Assembly: GCF_000208745.1 (NCBI RefSeq)
Contig: NC_030858.1
Span: forward strand, 9,777,456 to 9,841,455
DNA length: 64,000 nt
Direction: 5' to 3'
DNA from: Theobroma cacao
Taxonomy: Eukaryota; Streptophyta; Magnoliopsida; Malvales; Malvaceae
This document shows positions 11,612 through 23,406 of this stretch, one piece after another. Every line of letters starts with the position of its first letter. Position 1 is the first letter of the stretch. The position numbers were made by a program, and so were the translations under genes. The notes under the pieces were generated by a model. The model did not search any database, was not told the origin of the DNA, and saw only the letters and a list, made by a program, of their open reading frames with translations.

Positions 11612-14161
11612 AGACCTCAAGAATTTTTTTGAACAAGGGCAAATTTTTGGTCTAAGGTCAACTACCCCCCTTAAAGTAGTCGACCCTAGAGCAGATTCTT
11701 AGCCATAGTCAACCCCTTACCTTAAATAGTCGACCCTAAAGTGCACCAGCAAAAAAATAAAACCCTCAAATTCTGAGCCTCCTTCATTTTTTTTCATTCC
11801 TCAATGTTCATCCACTCATTTTCTCTCAAATTTCTTAGCTCTCAAGACCTTCAAACTCCATTATTAAATCTTGAACTTCAAGAACAAAAGGTAAGGATAT
11901 CTAATTCTTAAATCTATCTTAAATCTCTTTTAAGAAAAGGGTTTTCAAGTTCTAAATTTTATTTCTTTCTTTAGACACAAATTTTCTACCTAGGGTTTCA
12001 AGATTTGTTAGAACCCTTGTGTAAGAGCTCAACAAGGTTAGAAAAGGTGTAAGTTAAGTTGTATATTTGATACATATAAGTTTTAGAACAACTATTAGAT
12101 AAAATCTTTGGATTTAAGCATGGGTTGTATAGAGTTAGAAATAGGTATTTATTGAACTATGAAATAATTATGGGTCCTTAAAGATGTTAATGATTAAACA
12201 CCATTCTAGGTGCTATTGAAGTACTTTCAGTTTTGAAGAAGTCGAGCTTTCGACGAAAGGTACTACGAGGAAACGCACACTTCAGCGAGGTGGGTAGATA
12301 TGACATGTTAATTATTTTGATATAATAAAGCATACCTATTCTACAACCTCGCATTAAAACTTATTTCGATAAATTTTGCAATGTGAATGACGGTTTCAAG
12401 TTTGTTTGATGAAAGCTAAGTATATTTTGTAAATATGTTTATTATGTACTTAGTTTTGATCACAAGGAATAGGCTTTGCAAATGTTTGATACCTCAAAAT
12501 TGATATTTGTCTTTAATTAGTTGGATGATTGATGATTTAGAAATTTGGGATGAAAGATGATTAGTTTTTCATAAATCATAGCATTGGGCCAATTTGTCTT
12601 TGAGATATTGATATAATTGATGACTTTGATTTAGTTTTGCTTCGATCTTTGGTTTTCTTTCAATCTTTGATTTTGTTGATGATTATATTCATCCTTTGTT
12701 TGAAAATGGACTTTGGATACTATGATTTAGTTTTGTTTTGACCTTCTTGAACTTGGATGGTGAGTGAATGAATCCACCCCTTCATTTGGTAATGAACATT
12801 TGAATATTTGGAAACTCATAATGAAAAATGTTTTAGTGGAGCCTACTTAAGTTATGGACCTGTAGCTAGCAATAATAGCTGTTAGCCATTGTGCACAATG
12901 CTTAGTTTTGTTTTTTCTTTGTTCGATAGTTGATACGATCATGTCCCCCTTTGATCTACGGTAAATGACTATGTTCTAGACCATTTTGGTGTTATGGCAC
13001 ACTTTGTTTTGATTGTCCATTCTATCTAGCACTCCACAATCTATTTAAAGTTATATTTGACATATTTAGTTTGGTCTTTTGATATTTGTTTTGGCTTTGG
13101 TGTTTAGACCTTTGATATTTGTTTCAACTTTGGTGTTTAGACTTGATTTATTTGATTAAGAACAGATTATGTTTATTTGTGAATTTAATAGTCTTCAAAG
13201 GATTTTCTAAATGTAATGAATTTGTTTTAGAACTAAACTTTTGTACTCTTCGAAATCTATTCAAATGTTTTCTTTTTAAATTGATTTTAAATATTCGTTT
13301 CCATTGTAATTCTTGAACGTTTTATAAATAAGTAATTTCATTTCAAAGGTTTATGAATGGGGTTTTAACGAAACTTTATTTAAATATTCCAAAACAAATT
13401 TGCATTTTTTGAGACAAAGATTTGAGATTCTTGAATGATTGATTGTGCTTGTCATGTAAATGTAACTTTGGATATTTGATATTGCTCAAAAATTAAGCTC
13501 TTGAACTCTTTGGATATTTGATATGCTTGAAATGCGGACTTCGATATTGTTTGGAAATAGATTATTTGCATTATTTTGAAAGTATCTTTGATAAACACTC
13601 TCCCATGTAGCTTGTTCCATTTCCCCGTATCTGTTCACGAAATTATTTTATAACTTGCACATGTAAGATGAGTTTGTTGTTTCAGATCAGTAGATTGCTT
13701 GGCTAGCTGTCCTTTGGAAAGAGCTACTTTTATTGTCAATTTGGTAAGTGATTGATAAGGCATCTAGTAAGTGTTAGCCACTTTGTTTTGAGTTGTACTC
13801 TACTGGTTTGTCTATTATGTTAGTCTCTCATGGATTTAAACTCTATTTACATTTTTGTAAGAAATGTTATACTTTTAGAATTGCCATGGAATGGCTTACA
13901 CTTTAAATGGCCTATGGTGGCTTATAATATGAACTTTGTGTTTGTTATGCTTTGCACTTTGAGCATGAAATTGTCCAAACTGATATTTTGATGTTTGATA
14001 TAAATATAATTATACATGCTCGTATAAGATTTCATGGTAATGAGCTCCATGATGTGAATTTGAGTGAATTGCTTATCTGTTTTGAGGCTTACTTGGGTTA
14101 AAAGAGTTACTCCCATCGTGACTCTTGCATCGTTCATGGCCCCTGGGTTTGGGTCATGACA
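11612..14161 (+). mobile_element. LTR-like sequence, possibly a long solo LTR
   Basis: No coding sequence is seen over 2.5 kb. The right end, cccctgggtttgggtcatgaca, resembles the LTR end at 11611. Internal words such as cagcgaggtgggtag and tttgatctacggtaaatga are of a kind seen in long gypsy LTRs. No target duplication was found and the left boundary is unclear, so the whole may be more than one fragment. Confidence 0.4.
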
Positions 14162-14239
14162 CAACCAAACCTCTTTAGTGCCCTAAGTCTTGTTCCATGA
14201 TTGAAAGAGGTGAAAAAATTCCCTCCAATTAACGAAATA

Positions 14240-14645
14240 TCTTCTTGCTATTAAAAAAAAACAAAGCACAAACAGCAAAAATCCAATAGTAAGGAAATCT
14301 AAACAATCTCAACACAGAAGTCCAAAATAGAAGCCTGACGGAGAACATCACTTAGTTGATGGGTTGAAGAAGATTAACTAAATGATCAGCTCCTTCCTTG
14401 GCTAAATGATCAACAAGCTGATTAGCTAATCTCGGAATGTGCACAATAAACCATTCTAGAATTCTGTGTTTCATGCTATGGATAAAGTTTAAAGTACTTC
14501 TTCTATGCCATGGAGAAAAGGAAAATTTTTTACACCATTTCACTGCATTAGAAGAGTCCAATTCCACAATAAGCTCATGAGGACATGCTCAGGTAAAAGC
14601 AGTAAAAAGAAGAAAAACTTCTTTAATAATTGTGATCTCGACCAT
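14240..14645 (-). pseudogene. LINE 3' end: RNase H fragment
   Basis: The - strand encodes the last part of an RNase H domain of an L1-type plant LINE: TIIKEVFLLFTAF, a stop, then VELDSSNAVKW and HIPRLANQLVDHLAKEGAD. The first aspartate-bearing strand (ELDSSNA) and the R-AN-L--HLAK end are typical. The 3' untranslated part runs down to about 14240. The element is strongly 5'-truncated and abuts the inverted-repeat element at 14646. Confidence 0.8.
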
Positions 14646-14840
14646 TAGTTGAAACACCACTTGTCATTTTATACCAATGTGACATTGACGTGGCATTGAC
14701 ATAGAGAGTGAAAATGTTAAGTGGTGATATTTTCATACCACATAAACATGCCACATTACTATCCACTATAACACATCAACATGTCATGTCAACACCAAGT
14801 GGTATAAAATGACAAGTGATGGTTTAGCTAACGACAATTA
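14646..14840. mobile_element. Small inverted-repeat element (MITE-like)
   Basis: The left segment accacttgtcattttatacc and the right segment at about 14795-14823 are reverse complements over about 30 bases, with weaker pairing continuing inside and slightly outside. No coding capacity. The right side continues to about 14975 with a terminus-like sequence (ggcttttttaggtattctacc), so this may be the inner part of a larger element. It lies at the 5' edge of a LINE fragment. Confidence 0.6.
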
Positions 14841-15046
14841 GTTAACTATTAGTCATAAAAGCCTATTTAACTTAAAATAAAAGGAAAATGGCTTGATTAA
14901 AAGTAATAAAAGAATAAAGGCTTATTTGAATTTTCGACAATAATTTAGGGGCTTTTTTAGGTATTCTACCTTAAAAATAATACAATCAATTTCTATATCT
15001 TTAGGACAAAAGTACATCTAAGCATCTAAAAGTCAATATTTTTAAT

Positions 15047-17114
15047 CAGTCAAAGTACTCCATTAGTCCCTATAATATGATGTTGTCATCAACTTAGTCA
15101 TTCTATCCTAAAACTGGTCAATTAAGTTCTTGTACTTTGAGATTGCGCAATCAAGTCTTTCCCCCTAATGTCATCCAAATTGACTGCTAATGGTGTTGAC
15201 GTGACGTTGACATGTCAAACCATGTTGACGTGGTGATGACGTGGCCTTGACATGATGATGTGGCATGCTTGGAAAAAAATTTTGAAAAATTTTTTCCACG
15301 TCATTTTTTTGTGTCACATCAAAAGGATTAAATTGAATAAAAATGTAGAGTACATAGACTGAATTCAATAAAATTATAAAGTACATGGATTAAATTGAAT
15401 AAATATCTATCATCTAGGGACTAAATTAGGTACGTTTACTAGTTTTTGTTTAGCATTACATTTGTTCCAAAAATGTACTTTTACACATAAGAGATTATTC
15501 TTTAGTAATTAAAAACCATTAACTTTCCATTCGCACAAAAAATGTACAAACTAATTGCATTACTTATTTTTTTTTAAAAAGCTAATAAATATTCTCATTC
15601 ACTGAAAAATATTCTCATTTTATTAGAGTTATTCAAGTACACCCAATCAAAAACCTCAGGTTGACAAAAAATATTGTGGTTCTACAATAGCCACTAAGAT
15701 ACCAAAAAATTAAAATGTATATCACCTAATCCTTTCAAAAGGTTTGTAACCTTTGCCAAAACAAAAATCAATAGTCCCTGTACAATATCCACCCTTTACA
15801 AAAGAAAGCCACATAAATATACACAATATAAACAAAATCATGATAAATGATGCTCTTGCCCCATCCCAGGCCTCCCCTTGCCACTCCGTCGGCAAGCCGA
15901 GGCTCATGCTACGCCAACGTCAGAAAGAAATGCAAAAAACCCATAGCAAAGGATACCACTACTCCAACAAACTCAACCATGGTAGCAAACTAAGATTTCC
16001 ATATCATAAATAAAAGTAGAACAATGATTGATCAATTGATATACAAGCCCAAGACCCAAAAACCGCAAACCTTTATTTTGTAAACTAAACTCGAAACTCT
16101 AAACCCTAAAGCCTTGACAAAATAAATGTTTAGGGTCTATGGGTTTTGGATCTATATATCAATTGGTCAACCATTGGTTTTCTTTTATTTATGATCTAGA
16201 AATCTTAGTTTGCTGTCAAGGTTTTTTTTTTATAATTGGGAGAGGGGAGATTCGAATCCTACTCTATAAGCAGGGGGATCATGCACCAACCAATGAGCTA
16301 AATGCTCGGGTGCTAGTTTGCTGTCATGGTTGAGTTTGTTGAAGTAGAAATCTTTTTTGCTATATTTTTATTTATATTGTCTATATCTAGGTGGCTTTCT
16401 TTTGTAAAGGGTGGATATTGTACAGGGGCTATACTTCTACTTAATTTTTGTTCAAGCTTGGGTGATTTATATTCTATTTTTTTGGATATTCTAATGGCTT
16501 TTGTTGAATCACAAGGTCTTTTTGTTAACCTGGGTTTTTTTGATTGACTGTACTTGGATTACTCAAATGAAATGAGAATATTTATTAGTGTTTCAAAAAA
16601 AAGTCGTGTAATTAGTTTGTATTTTTTTAAAATGGAAAGTTAATGGTTTTTAATTACTAAAGAATAACCTCTGATGTGTAAAAAGCAGATTTTTAGTACA
16701 AACATAATGCTAAACAAAACTGGTAAAAGTACTCAATTTGGTTCCTATACTATATGATAGATCTTTGTTCAATTTAGTCCATATACTCTATAATTTTACT
16801 TAATTTAATCTTTGTACTCTATAATTTTGTTCAATTTAATCTTTATGACGTGATACCAAAAACTGACATGAAAAAACATTTTTCAAAAATATTTTTGGGC
16901 ATGTCTCGTCATCGTTACCACGTCAACATGTTAGCATCGCGTCATCAGAGAGTGACATGTCAACACCATTAATAGTCTATTTGAACCACATTAGAAGGAG
17001 GGACTCAATTGCACAAAATCTTAGAATATAAAGATTAAATTGGCCAGTTTTGAGGTAAAGGGACTAAATTGATGAAAGCTTCATAGTATAAGGACCTATG
17101 GAATACTTCAACCA
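15047..17114. mobile_element. Foldback transposon with ~1-kb terminal inverted repeats
   Basis: The left arm (15047-16081) and right arm (16118-17114) are reverse complements along almost their whole length, with a loop of about 36 bp. The outer ends are cagtcaaagtactcc on the left and, reverse-complemented, tggttgaagtattcc on the right. Both ends are flanked by ttttaat (15040-15046 and 17115-17121), a likely 7-8 bp target duplication. The left arm alone has about 100 extra bp near 15840-15950; the right arm alone carries a SINE. Open frames inside are short and mirrored on both arms, so no transposase is encoded. The class is uncertain: Mutator-like or hAT by duplication size. Confidence 0.8.
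16219..16313 (-). mobile_element. tRNA-derived SINE inserted in foldback right arm
   Basis: Read on the - strand this ~95-bp unit contains an A-box-like TAGCTCATTGGT and a B-box-like GGATTCGAATC spaced as in tRNA-derived SINEs, and ends in an A-tract (T-run on +). It is flanked by perfect 13-bp direct repeats tagtttgctgtca (16206-16218, 16314-16326). The mirrored left arm (about 15976-15992) has the uninterrupted site. A second copy lies at 31024. Confidence 0.85.
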
Positions 17115-17121
17115 TTTTAAT

Positions 17122-18706
17122 TATATATATATATATAATCTTCTAAAATTGTATTATACATATATTAATTTTGAAAAATAGTATTTATTTAGTTTCATTG
17201 AATAACAACAGAGCCATTAAATGGACCAATGTCAAAAATAACAAAGAGAAATATATACATGATAATGTAATACCTAAGTCCTTATTGAAAATAAGGAGAG
17301 ATGATTCATCTGAAAAAGTTTCGACAATTCAAGGTTAGCTGAAACAATAATTGACCGGGGCAGGAGTGTTGCACAATAATTTCTACACCTTCCACATGCA
17401 AAATTTTTAAAAAATTTCACAGCTAGAACTAATAGATTTTGACATGAATGCAACAGAGAAACAAAGATTACTGTGATCGATTATCAACTATCAAGTACCG
17501 TTGTATACGAGGACAACACCCAATTTCGTACTGATCATCACGCCTAGGCCTAGCAGTATGCATCGCTATCAAAGCATACAACGACTTCGACCATCCTCCA
17601 ACATGACGGCACCCTTGCAGCCACATGTTGTTATAACTTTAATTCCTAACTTCTCCTAAGTTATTTTTTCGGTTGGAAGTTAGGATGATTTGAGCATGTG
17701 GGGGTGTGGAGGGTTGGAGGCTGTCTACCATAATAATTTTCCCGTTTAGGCGTGCTGCCGTCCTTGATTTTAATACAGGATTCAACTTGTCAATTGCAAT
17801 AAGATCGTTGATGGGTAGGGTACTCGTAATTTTGAGTACCATAATCAGAATCTAATTAATAAGTAAGGTATCTAAACCGCACAATTACTCTATTATTTTT
17901 GAAATTTCCTATCCATATCCGAACTTTAATTCCTTACCAACTATCCATTAACTCTCGAACCCATTTAAATGTAAATAATTAATAAGTAAGGTATCTAATT
18001 GAATCCGAAACGGATACTAAACTTACTATCCAAATCCGTTTCATACCAGAATATAGGATATCATGGCCGTCTTTAAATTGCAACTTTAAAAAAAAGGGGC
18101 AAAAACTTATATATTATTAAATTTAGAAAACTTTGAATTATGAATCATCGTCATTAAATGTTATAACCGTCCCAGATCGAATAGTATCATCGTCATAAAA
18201 ACTTCCTAGAGCATATAATCTGTTCCACAAACAAACAATGCCACGTTAATATGATTTTAAAATTTGAGTTGGAAGGTTTTTCATCTGTGATCGTTAATTT
18301 TGGACAAATTTTCTTTAAAAGAAATAATAAAATTGAGTCAAAAAAAGGCCTGAAATTTATTACATTGTTAAATACAAGTGGGATAGATAAAGCTCCTCCT
18401 GATGTTGAGCGGTTACCCGTTAGGGAGAAAGCAATTAAAGCTTGTGCTGGGGTCGTTGGGTCCACACTCTTTCCCACGCAACATACATGCATCTTGTCCC
18501 GCCGCCCAATGTTTGTTTCATTTCAGTAATTTCCATTTCCTTATATAACAAAGATTTAAGGCGTCATTTTGATTCGTCGAGTTTCAAAAATAATTTTAGA
18601 AATTTGACAGTAATTCAAAAACATTAATTCATTCGATAATCTTAACTGTTATTTGATTTTATCGAAAAAGTTAGATTATCGCAAAATACAGTAAAATGCC
18701 TATATA
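17122..18706. other. Non-coding AT-rich interval
   Basis: Only short unrecognised open frames (for example 17842-17639 on - and 18251-18529 on +, the latter overlapping an equally long frame on the other strand). No element boundaries seen. Confidence 0.45.
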
Positions 18707-18881
18707 TGTCACAGATCCCACATCAGTAAGAGATGAGATGGGTTTTACGTATAAAAACACACCACCTATCAAATATATCTTTTTGGTTGAGAACAAGGGT
18801 TCATAATTTATAAGCTTACTTAAGCTTTATTTTCAGAAGTTAAAACTATACAAGGTTGGGCTTTGGTTTCAGCCCGTGACA
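18707..18881 (+). mobile_element. TRIM-type LTR, 175 bp
   Basis: Begins tgtcacagatcccacatcag and ends agcccgtgaca, with a TATA-like gtataaaaaca inside. It closely matches 25070-25248. The following tttggtatc resembles the start of a Met-tRNA primer site, so this is an LTR plus the start of an internal region, not a clean solo LTR. Confidence 0.7.
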
Positions 18882-18889
18882 TTTGGTAT

Positions 18890-20405
18890 CTAATAACTCT
18901 ATGATAAAGAGTTATTTGGCCTTAATTTAATAGTAATTTAGCTTAATTCTTGTAATAATGCATACAAATTAGTAAGTTTTATTTGATTATTTTAAATTAG
19001 TTAATTTAGGTGAGTCAATCTAGTCTTAGTTAATTTATGCTTAATTTGGTGTTAATGTGGTTAAGATAGGTTGTTATTGATTTATTTGTGCTTTTGTAGG
19101 TATTTGATGAAAGAAGAATTTTAGTGGAAAAAGGAGAGCAATTTCGAAGTGCATACTTCCACTGCATATGTTTCAATATTTCCGCCATAACTTTTCTAAA
19201 AAGCTCCAAATGTGATCATTCTTGAACCATTGGAAAGATAAGAGAAAAATGTTCAACTTTCATATTTATCACTTTATCCAGTTTTGCTTGGAAGGTGGTC
19301 AAAAATCATGTTAAAGTTGACACACTGTAGCAGTTCTACAACAATTACGATTTCTATTAATTAATTGGGCAAGGCTGCGACCCACATAGTCTGATGAGAA
19401 AATCCCAGTTAGAATTGACTTCTTTCTTCACCCAACTTGGCTTAACTTCAAAGCTATAAAAACAACCTTTCGGAGGACTTTAAAAAGAAAAAAGCACCAG
19501 ATTGACAGTTGAGAGTCAATCCATAAAGTCATTGAAGCTGAAAAGAATTTGAAGACTTCAAAGAGATTCGGAGATCAAGAATACAATTCTTGAGTTTTTC
19601 TATCTTTTTATTCTCTTATTCTCTTAGTTTTGTTTTTAATGTTTAAATTTTATTTGATGATGATGTGTGACTTGATGGGAAACTAATTCATTAATCTAAA
19701 ATTATGATTGAACTCAATATGTAATTTGAATTATTTATCTCTCTTTTACTTATGTTTGATGGATTTAAGTTGTTTATTTTATTTTGTTCTTAATGCTTCT
19801 AGTTGACTGGCTACCTATTAGATTGAATTGAAAACCTAGGTTAAACCTTGAAGAAAGAGATTTAGCTAGATCTTGAATAGAATAGCGTATGATCAAATGC
19901 ACTTAGTTAATTAGGTGGTTTGATTTGCATATAGGGTAGACATACACCTATAAGCCATATGTAGCCAAAATTAGAGCATAAACTTAGTGAATCTTTTTTC
20001 AATTTAATTTGTATAGACATATAGTATATTAATTGGGAGAGCTATTTTTATGAGAAACTCGACAGAGACTTGTAAATAATTTAGGACTCTACGTTAGCAA
20101 CTTAAACTTAATCCATTAAAGTGAGTTAAGAGAGAGAGACAATATTTAGATGAAGTATTGAGGGATATCATAATCTTAGGTCTAGTAATCACTAGAAATA
20201 GTTTTGCTGATATATTAGTTTTAATTATTAGTTTATTAGTTTCAATCTTTCTTTTTAATTTTAATTGTTTAGATAAAATTAGGGTGTGTTAATTTTAGTA
20301 GTTAACAATCAGGATTAATTCAAGTCTCTATGGGATCAATACTCTACTCATTTCTATATTATCTTTGCGATACGTATACTTACGTGGGTAAAAAATTGAA
20401 CAACA
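18890..20405 (+). repeat. 5' LTR of the Athila element
   Basis: Ends ttgaacaaca just before the primer site. Its body is paralleled by 62030-63138, for example the cctataagccatatgtagcc / cctataggtcatatgtagcc pair and the stretch that follows. The left boundary is approximate. Confidence 0.65.
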
Positions 20406-20411
20406 AGTTTT

Positions 20412-20429
20412 TGGTGCCATTGCCGAGGA
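20412..20429 (+). other. Primer-binding site (Asp tRNA type)
   Basis: tggtgccattgccgagga is a degraded form of tggcgccgttgccgggga, the primer site used by Athila and related gypsy elements. Confidence 0.8.
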
Positions 20430-20531
20430 ATTGATTTTTAGTTCTTTCTTGTTAATATTAATACCAAGCATTCTTAGTTTTAATTTAGACTTTTCTTTGC
20501 TCTAATTTCTTTAAGTACTTTTGGTCGTTGT

Positions 20532-22043
20532 ATGCGAAGAGCCCAAAATTTGGAAATTGTTCCTTTTGATCCAAAAATTGAAAAGACTTTTCAAAGACTT
20601 CGGAGGAAAAATAAGAAAGTTTCTACTCCAAGTAAAATAATGGCTAATCAACAAGAGGAATATACCAAGCCTTTGCGGGATTATGCTATCCCACAAGTAC
20701 AAAATCTCCACTATAGTATCCAAAGACTTCCTATTCAAGCCAACAATTTTGAAATTAAGCCATCAAGATGATTCAGATTGCTGTTCAGTTTAGGGGTTTG
20801 CCTAATGATGATCCGAATGCTCATATTGTAAATTTTCTAGAAATCTGCAATACATTCAAGGCTAAAGGTGTTACTGATGATGCCATAAGATTGAGGTTTT
20901 TCCCTTTTTCATTAAGAGATAAAGCAAAGAGTTGGTTAAATTCGCTTCCTGCTGGTTCCATTAATACTTGGGGTGATTTGGCTCAAAAATTCTTAGTAAA
21001 ATTCTCCCCACCTGTAAAGTCAGTAAAGATGCTGAATGATATCACTTCTTTCATTCCATTTGAGTCTGAATCACTATATGAGGCTTGGGAAAGGTATAAG
21101 GATTACCTAAGTGGCTACAAGTTTAGACTTTTTATAATGGTTTGCTGGGACTTTTTAGAACTACCATTGATGTTGCCCTGGAGGTGCACTCATGACTAAA
21201 TCCATTGATAAGGATTATGATTTGTTTAAAGAGATAGCTTCTAATAACTATCATTGGCCATCTGAAAGATTGGGTACAAGAAAAATTGCTAGAATTCATG
21301 AATTAGATGTGATGAACACTGTTTCTACACAATTGGCTTCTTTTGCAAAGAAAATAGATAAACTAAGTGTTAATGCTATTCAAAACTCCTTTATGATATA
21401 TGAATTTTGTGGGGAAGGACATTCCAATGACAATTGTCCCATCTATTCTGAGTCTTGTTAATTTGTTAGAAATAGGCAACAAAACAATCCATATTCCAAC
21501 ACTTATAATCTTGGTTGGAGGAATCATCCTGATTTTTCATGGAATAATAACCAAGGGTCTTCATCAACGATTAAGTCAAACTTTCCTCTTGGATTTCCAT
21601 CTAGAGCCCTTATGCTAGAGAAAAAGCCTTCAATGAAGGATATGTTCATGCAGTTCATGACAAAGATTGATACATTTATGATAAAGACTAATGCCTCCAT
21701 TCAAAATCAAGCAGCTTCAATTAGAAATCTTGAGACACAAGTGGGCCAACTTGCCAATGTTTTAAATACTAGACCTCATGGTACTTTACCAAGTGATACT
21801 GAACCCAACCCAAGAAGAGAAGGTAAGGAACATTGTATGGCAATTACTCTCCGCAATGGAAAAGAGGTAAGTAATAAAGCTTTAAATTTTGAGATTTTAA
21901 TTCTATCTTATGAGAAAGAAATTGAAAAAGATGTAGAAAAAGAAATTGTGGTTGAAAAATCTGTTGAAAATTCGAAAGAAAAACTACAATTAAAACCTAC
22001 TCTCACACCTCCACAACTTTTTCCTCAACGTTTGGAAAAGTAA
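20532..22043 (+). pseudogene. Athila gag, broken into several frames
   Basis: Open segments 20532-20771, 20768-21199, 21192-21461 and 21612-22043 follow each other with frame changes. The second contains FFPFSLRDKAKSWLNSLPAG and FLVKFSPPVKS, which are diagnostic of the Retrotrans_gag domain in Athila. The third ends in YEFCGEGHSNDNC, a zinc knuckle whose first cysteine is replaced by tyrosine. The fourth has the NLETQVGQLANVL coiled segment and AITLRNGKEV, which precede the protease in this lineage. Confidence 0.88.
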
Positions 22044-22088
22044 AAACTTGACAAACAATTTCAGAGATTTCTTGAGGTATTTAAAAAG

Positions 22089-22687
22089 TTGCACATTAAT
22101 ATTCTTTTTACTGAAGCTTTAGAACAAATGCCAAGTTATTTTAAATTCTTGAAAGATATCCTGACCAAAAAGAGAAAATTGAAAGATTTTGAGACAATTG
22201 CACTTATTGAGGAGTGTAGTGTTATAGTCCAGAATAAGCTTCCACCAAAGCTTAAGGATGTACGGAGTTTTTTATTCCTTACACTATTAGTAGTTTTAAA
22301 ATTTCTAAAGATTTGTGTGATTTTGGTGCTAGTGTTTCAATAATGCCTTTATTTATTGCTAGAAAACTTGGATTTCAAAAGATACAACCTACTATAGTTA
22401 CCTTGCAATTAGCTAACACAATAATCAGGTACCTAGTTGGGATTATAGAGGATGTTTTGCTTAAAGTTGGGCATTTATATATTCCGGTGGACTTCATTGT
22501 TCTCGAGATTGAAGATGATGTTGAAATTCCTCTTATTTTGGGAAAACCATTCTTAGCTATAGTTGGAGCAATAATTGATGTGAAGAATGGCAAAATAACT
22601 TTCAGAGTTGGAGAAGAGGAAGTGATATTTAATTTGTTCAAACAACTTAGTATCCCTATACAGATAGTTGCTATAAAGTGGATTTAG
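22089..22687 (+). pseudogene. Athila retropepsin-like protease
   Basis: 22089-22343 leads in with the EALEQMPSYFKFLKDIL segment and 22313-22687 carries CDFGASVSIMPLFIARKLG, where the active site D-x-G-A is intact, then IPLILGKPFLA, the second protease motif. A frame change separates the two parts. Confidence 0.85.
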
Positions 22688-22694
22688 TTAATGA

Positions 22695-22990
22695 AGGTAA
22701 AGGTAAACCTAGTCCACCACCTTCAATGGAGTAGGTGCGAACTCTTGAGAAAAAACCACCACTATTTTTCAATCATCTTGATTTTGTGGTTGGACAACGA
22801 GTAGTATTTTCTGATTCATAACTCTATCTTTTGCCATGGAATCTTAGACCATATTGGGGGAACACCTTTAAGGTGGTAAAGATTCATCATTATGATGTTA
22901 TCGAAATTTATAGTGGGCTTACCAGAGAAGTCAAGATAAATAAAGAAAGTCTCAAGTCGTACAAAGTAGTGCAAAAGAGGGTGCCATAGT
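22695..22990 (+). pseudogene. Athila integrase C-terminal remnant joined to protease
   Basis: In translation with stops, WNLRPYWGNTFKVVKIHHYD and INKESLKSYK are the C-terminal module of Athila integrase (consensus near KL--RW-GPF-V). It lies within about 100 bp of the protease end, so several kilobases of RT, RNase H and integrase core have been deleted at about 22740-22790. Confidence 0.75.
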
Positions 22991-23381
22991 CAAGCTAGTG
23001 ACTATAGAGAAGCGTTTCTTGAGAGGCAACCCAAGCACTCTAACTTAATTTCTTTTACTTTTTAAGTTATTTTTATTATTAAATTATTAACACTCTTTTT
23101 TATTTTTGCATGTACATGTAAAAAAATTTCAAACAAAAAAGATGGTAAACTGCGACCTCCCGAACATAAAATGACGCTAGCCGTGGCTCACTAGGCTCGA
23201 AGCCATAGCTTCGTTAAAAAAAAAAAGGTCTATAAAGGCTGCGGTTAATCAACATCATGGGTAGTGAAGCCCCTAAGGGGTAGGCCACGGTTCCCCTGCT
23301 ATGGGCTACCATGAATAGGCAGCCCGCTACCACGGCTACCCAGTACCCACTACCCATAACCCTTCCCCCCCCCCCCCCCCC

Positions 23382-23406
23382 NNNNNNNNNNNNNNNNNNN
23401 NNNNNN
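23382..23406. other. Assembly gap of 25 N inside a C homopolymer
   Basis: The N run is flanked by a C run on both sides (from about 23365 to 23416), so the gap is probably a sequencing drop-out in poly-C. Confidence 0.97.

Noticed and set aside
16219..16313. A genuine tRNA gene
   Set aside because: A- and B-box-like words are present but the cloverleaf does not close, and the A-tail plus target duplication show a retroposed SINE.
18193..18529. Overlapping open frames on both strands
   Set aside because: Similar length on both strands, no motif, no splice or promoter support.
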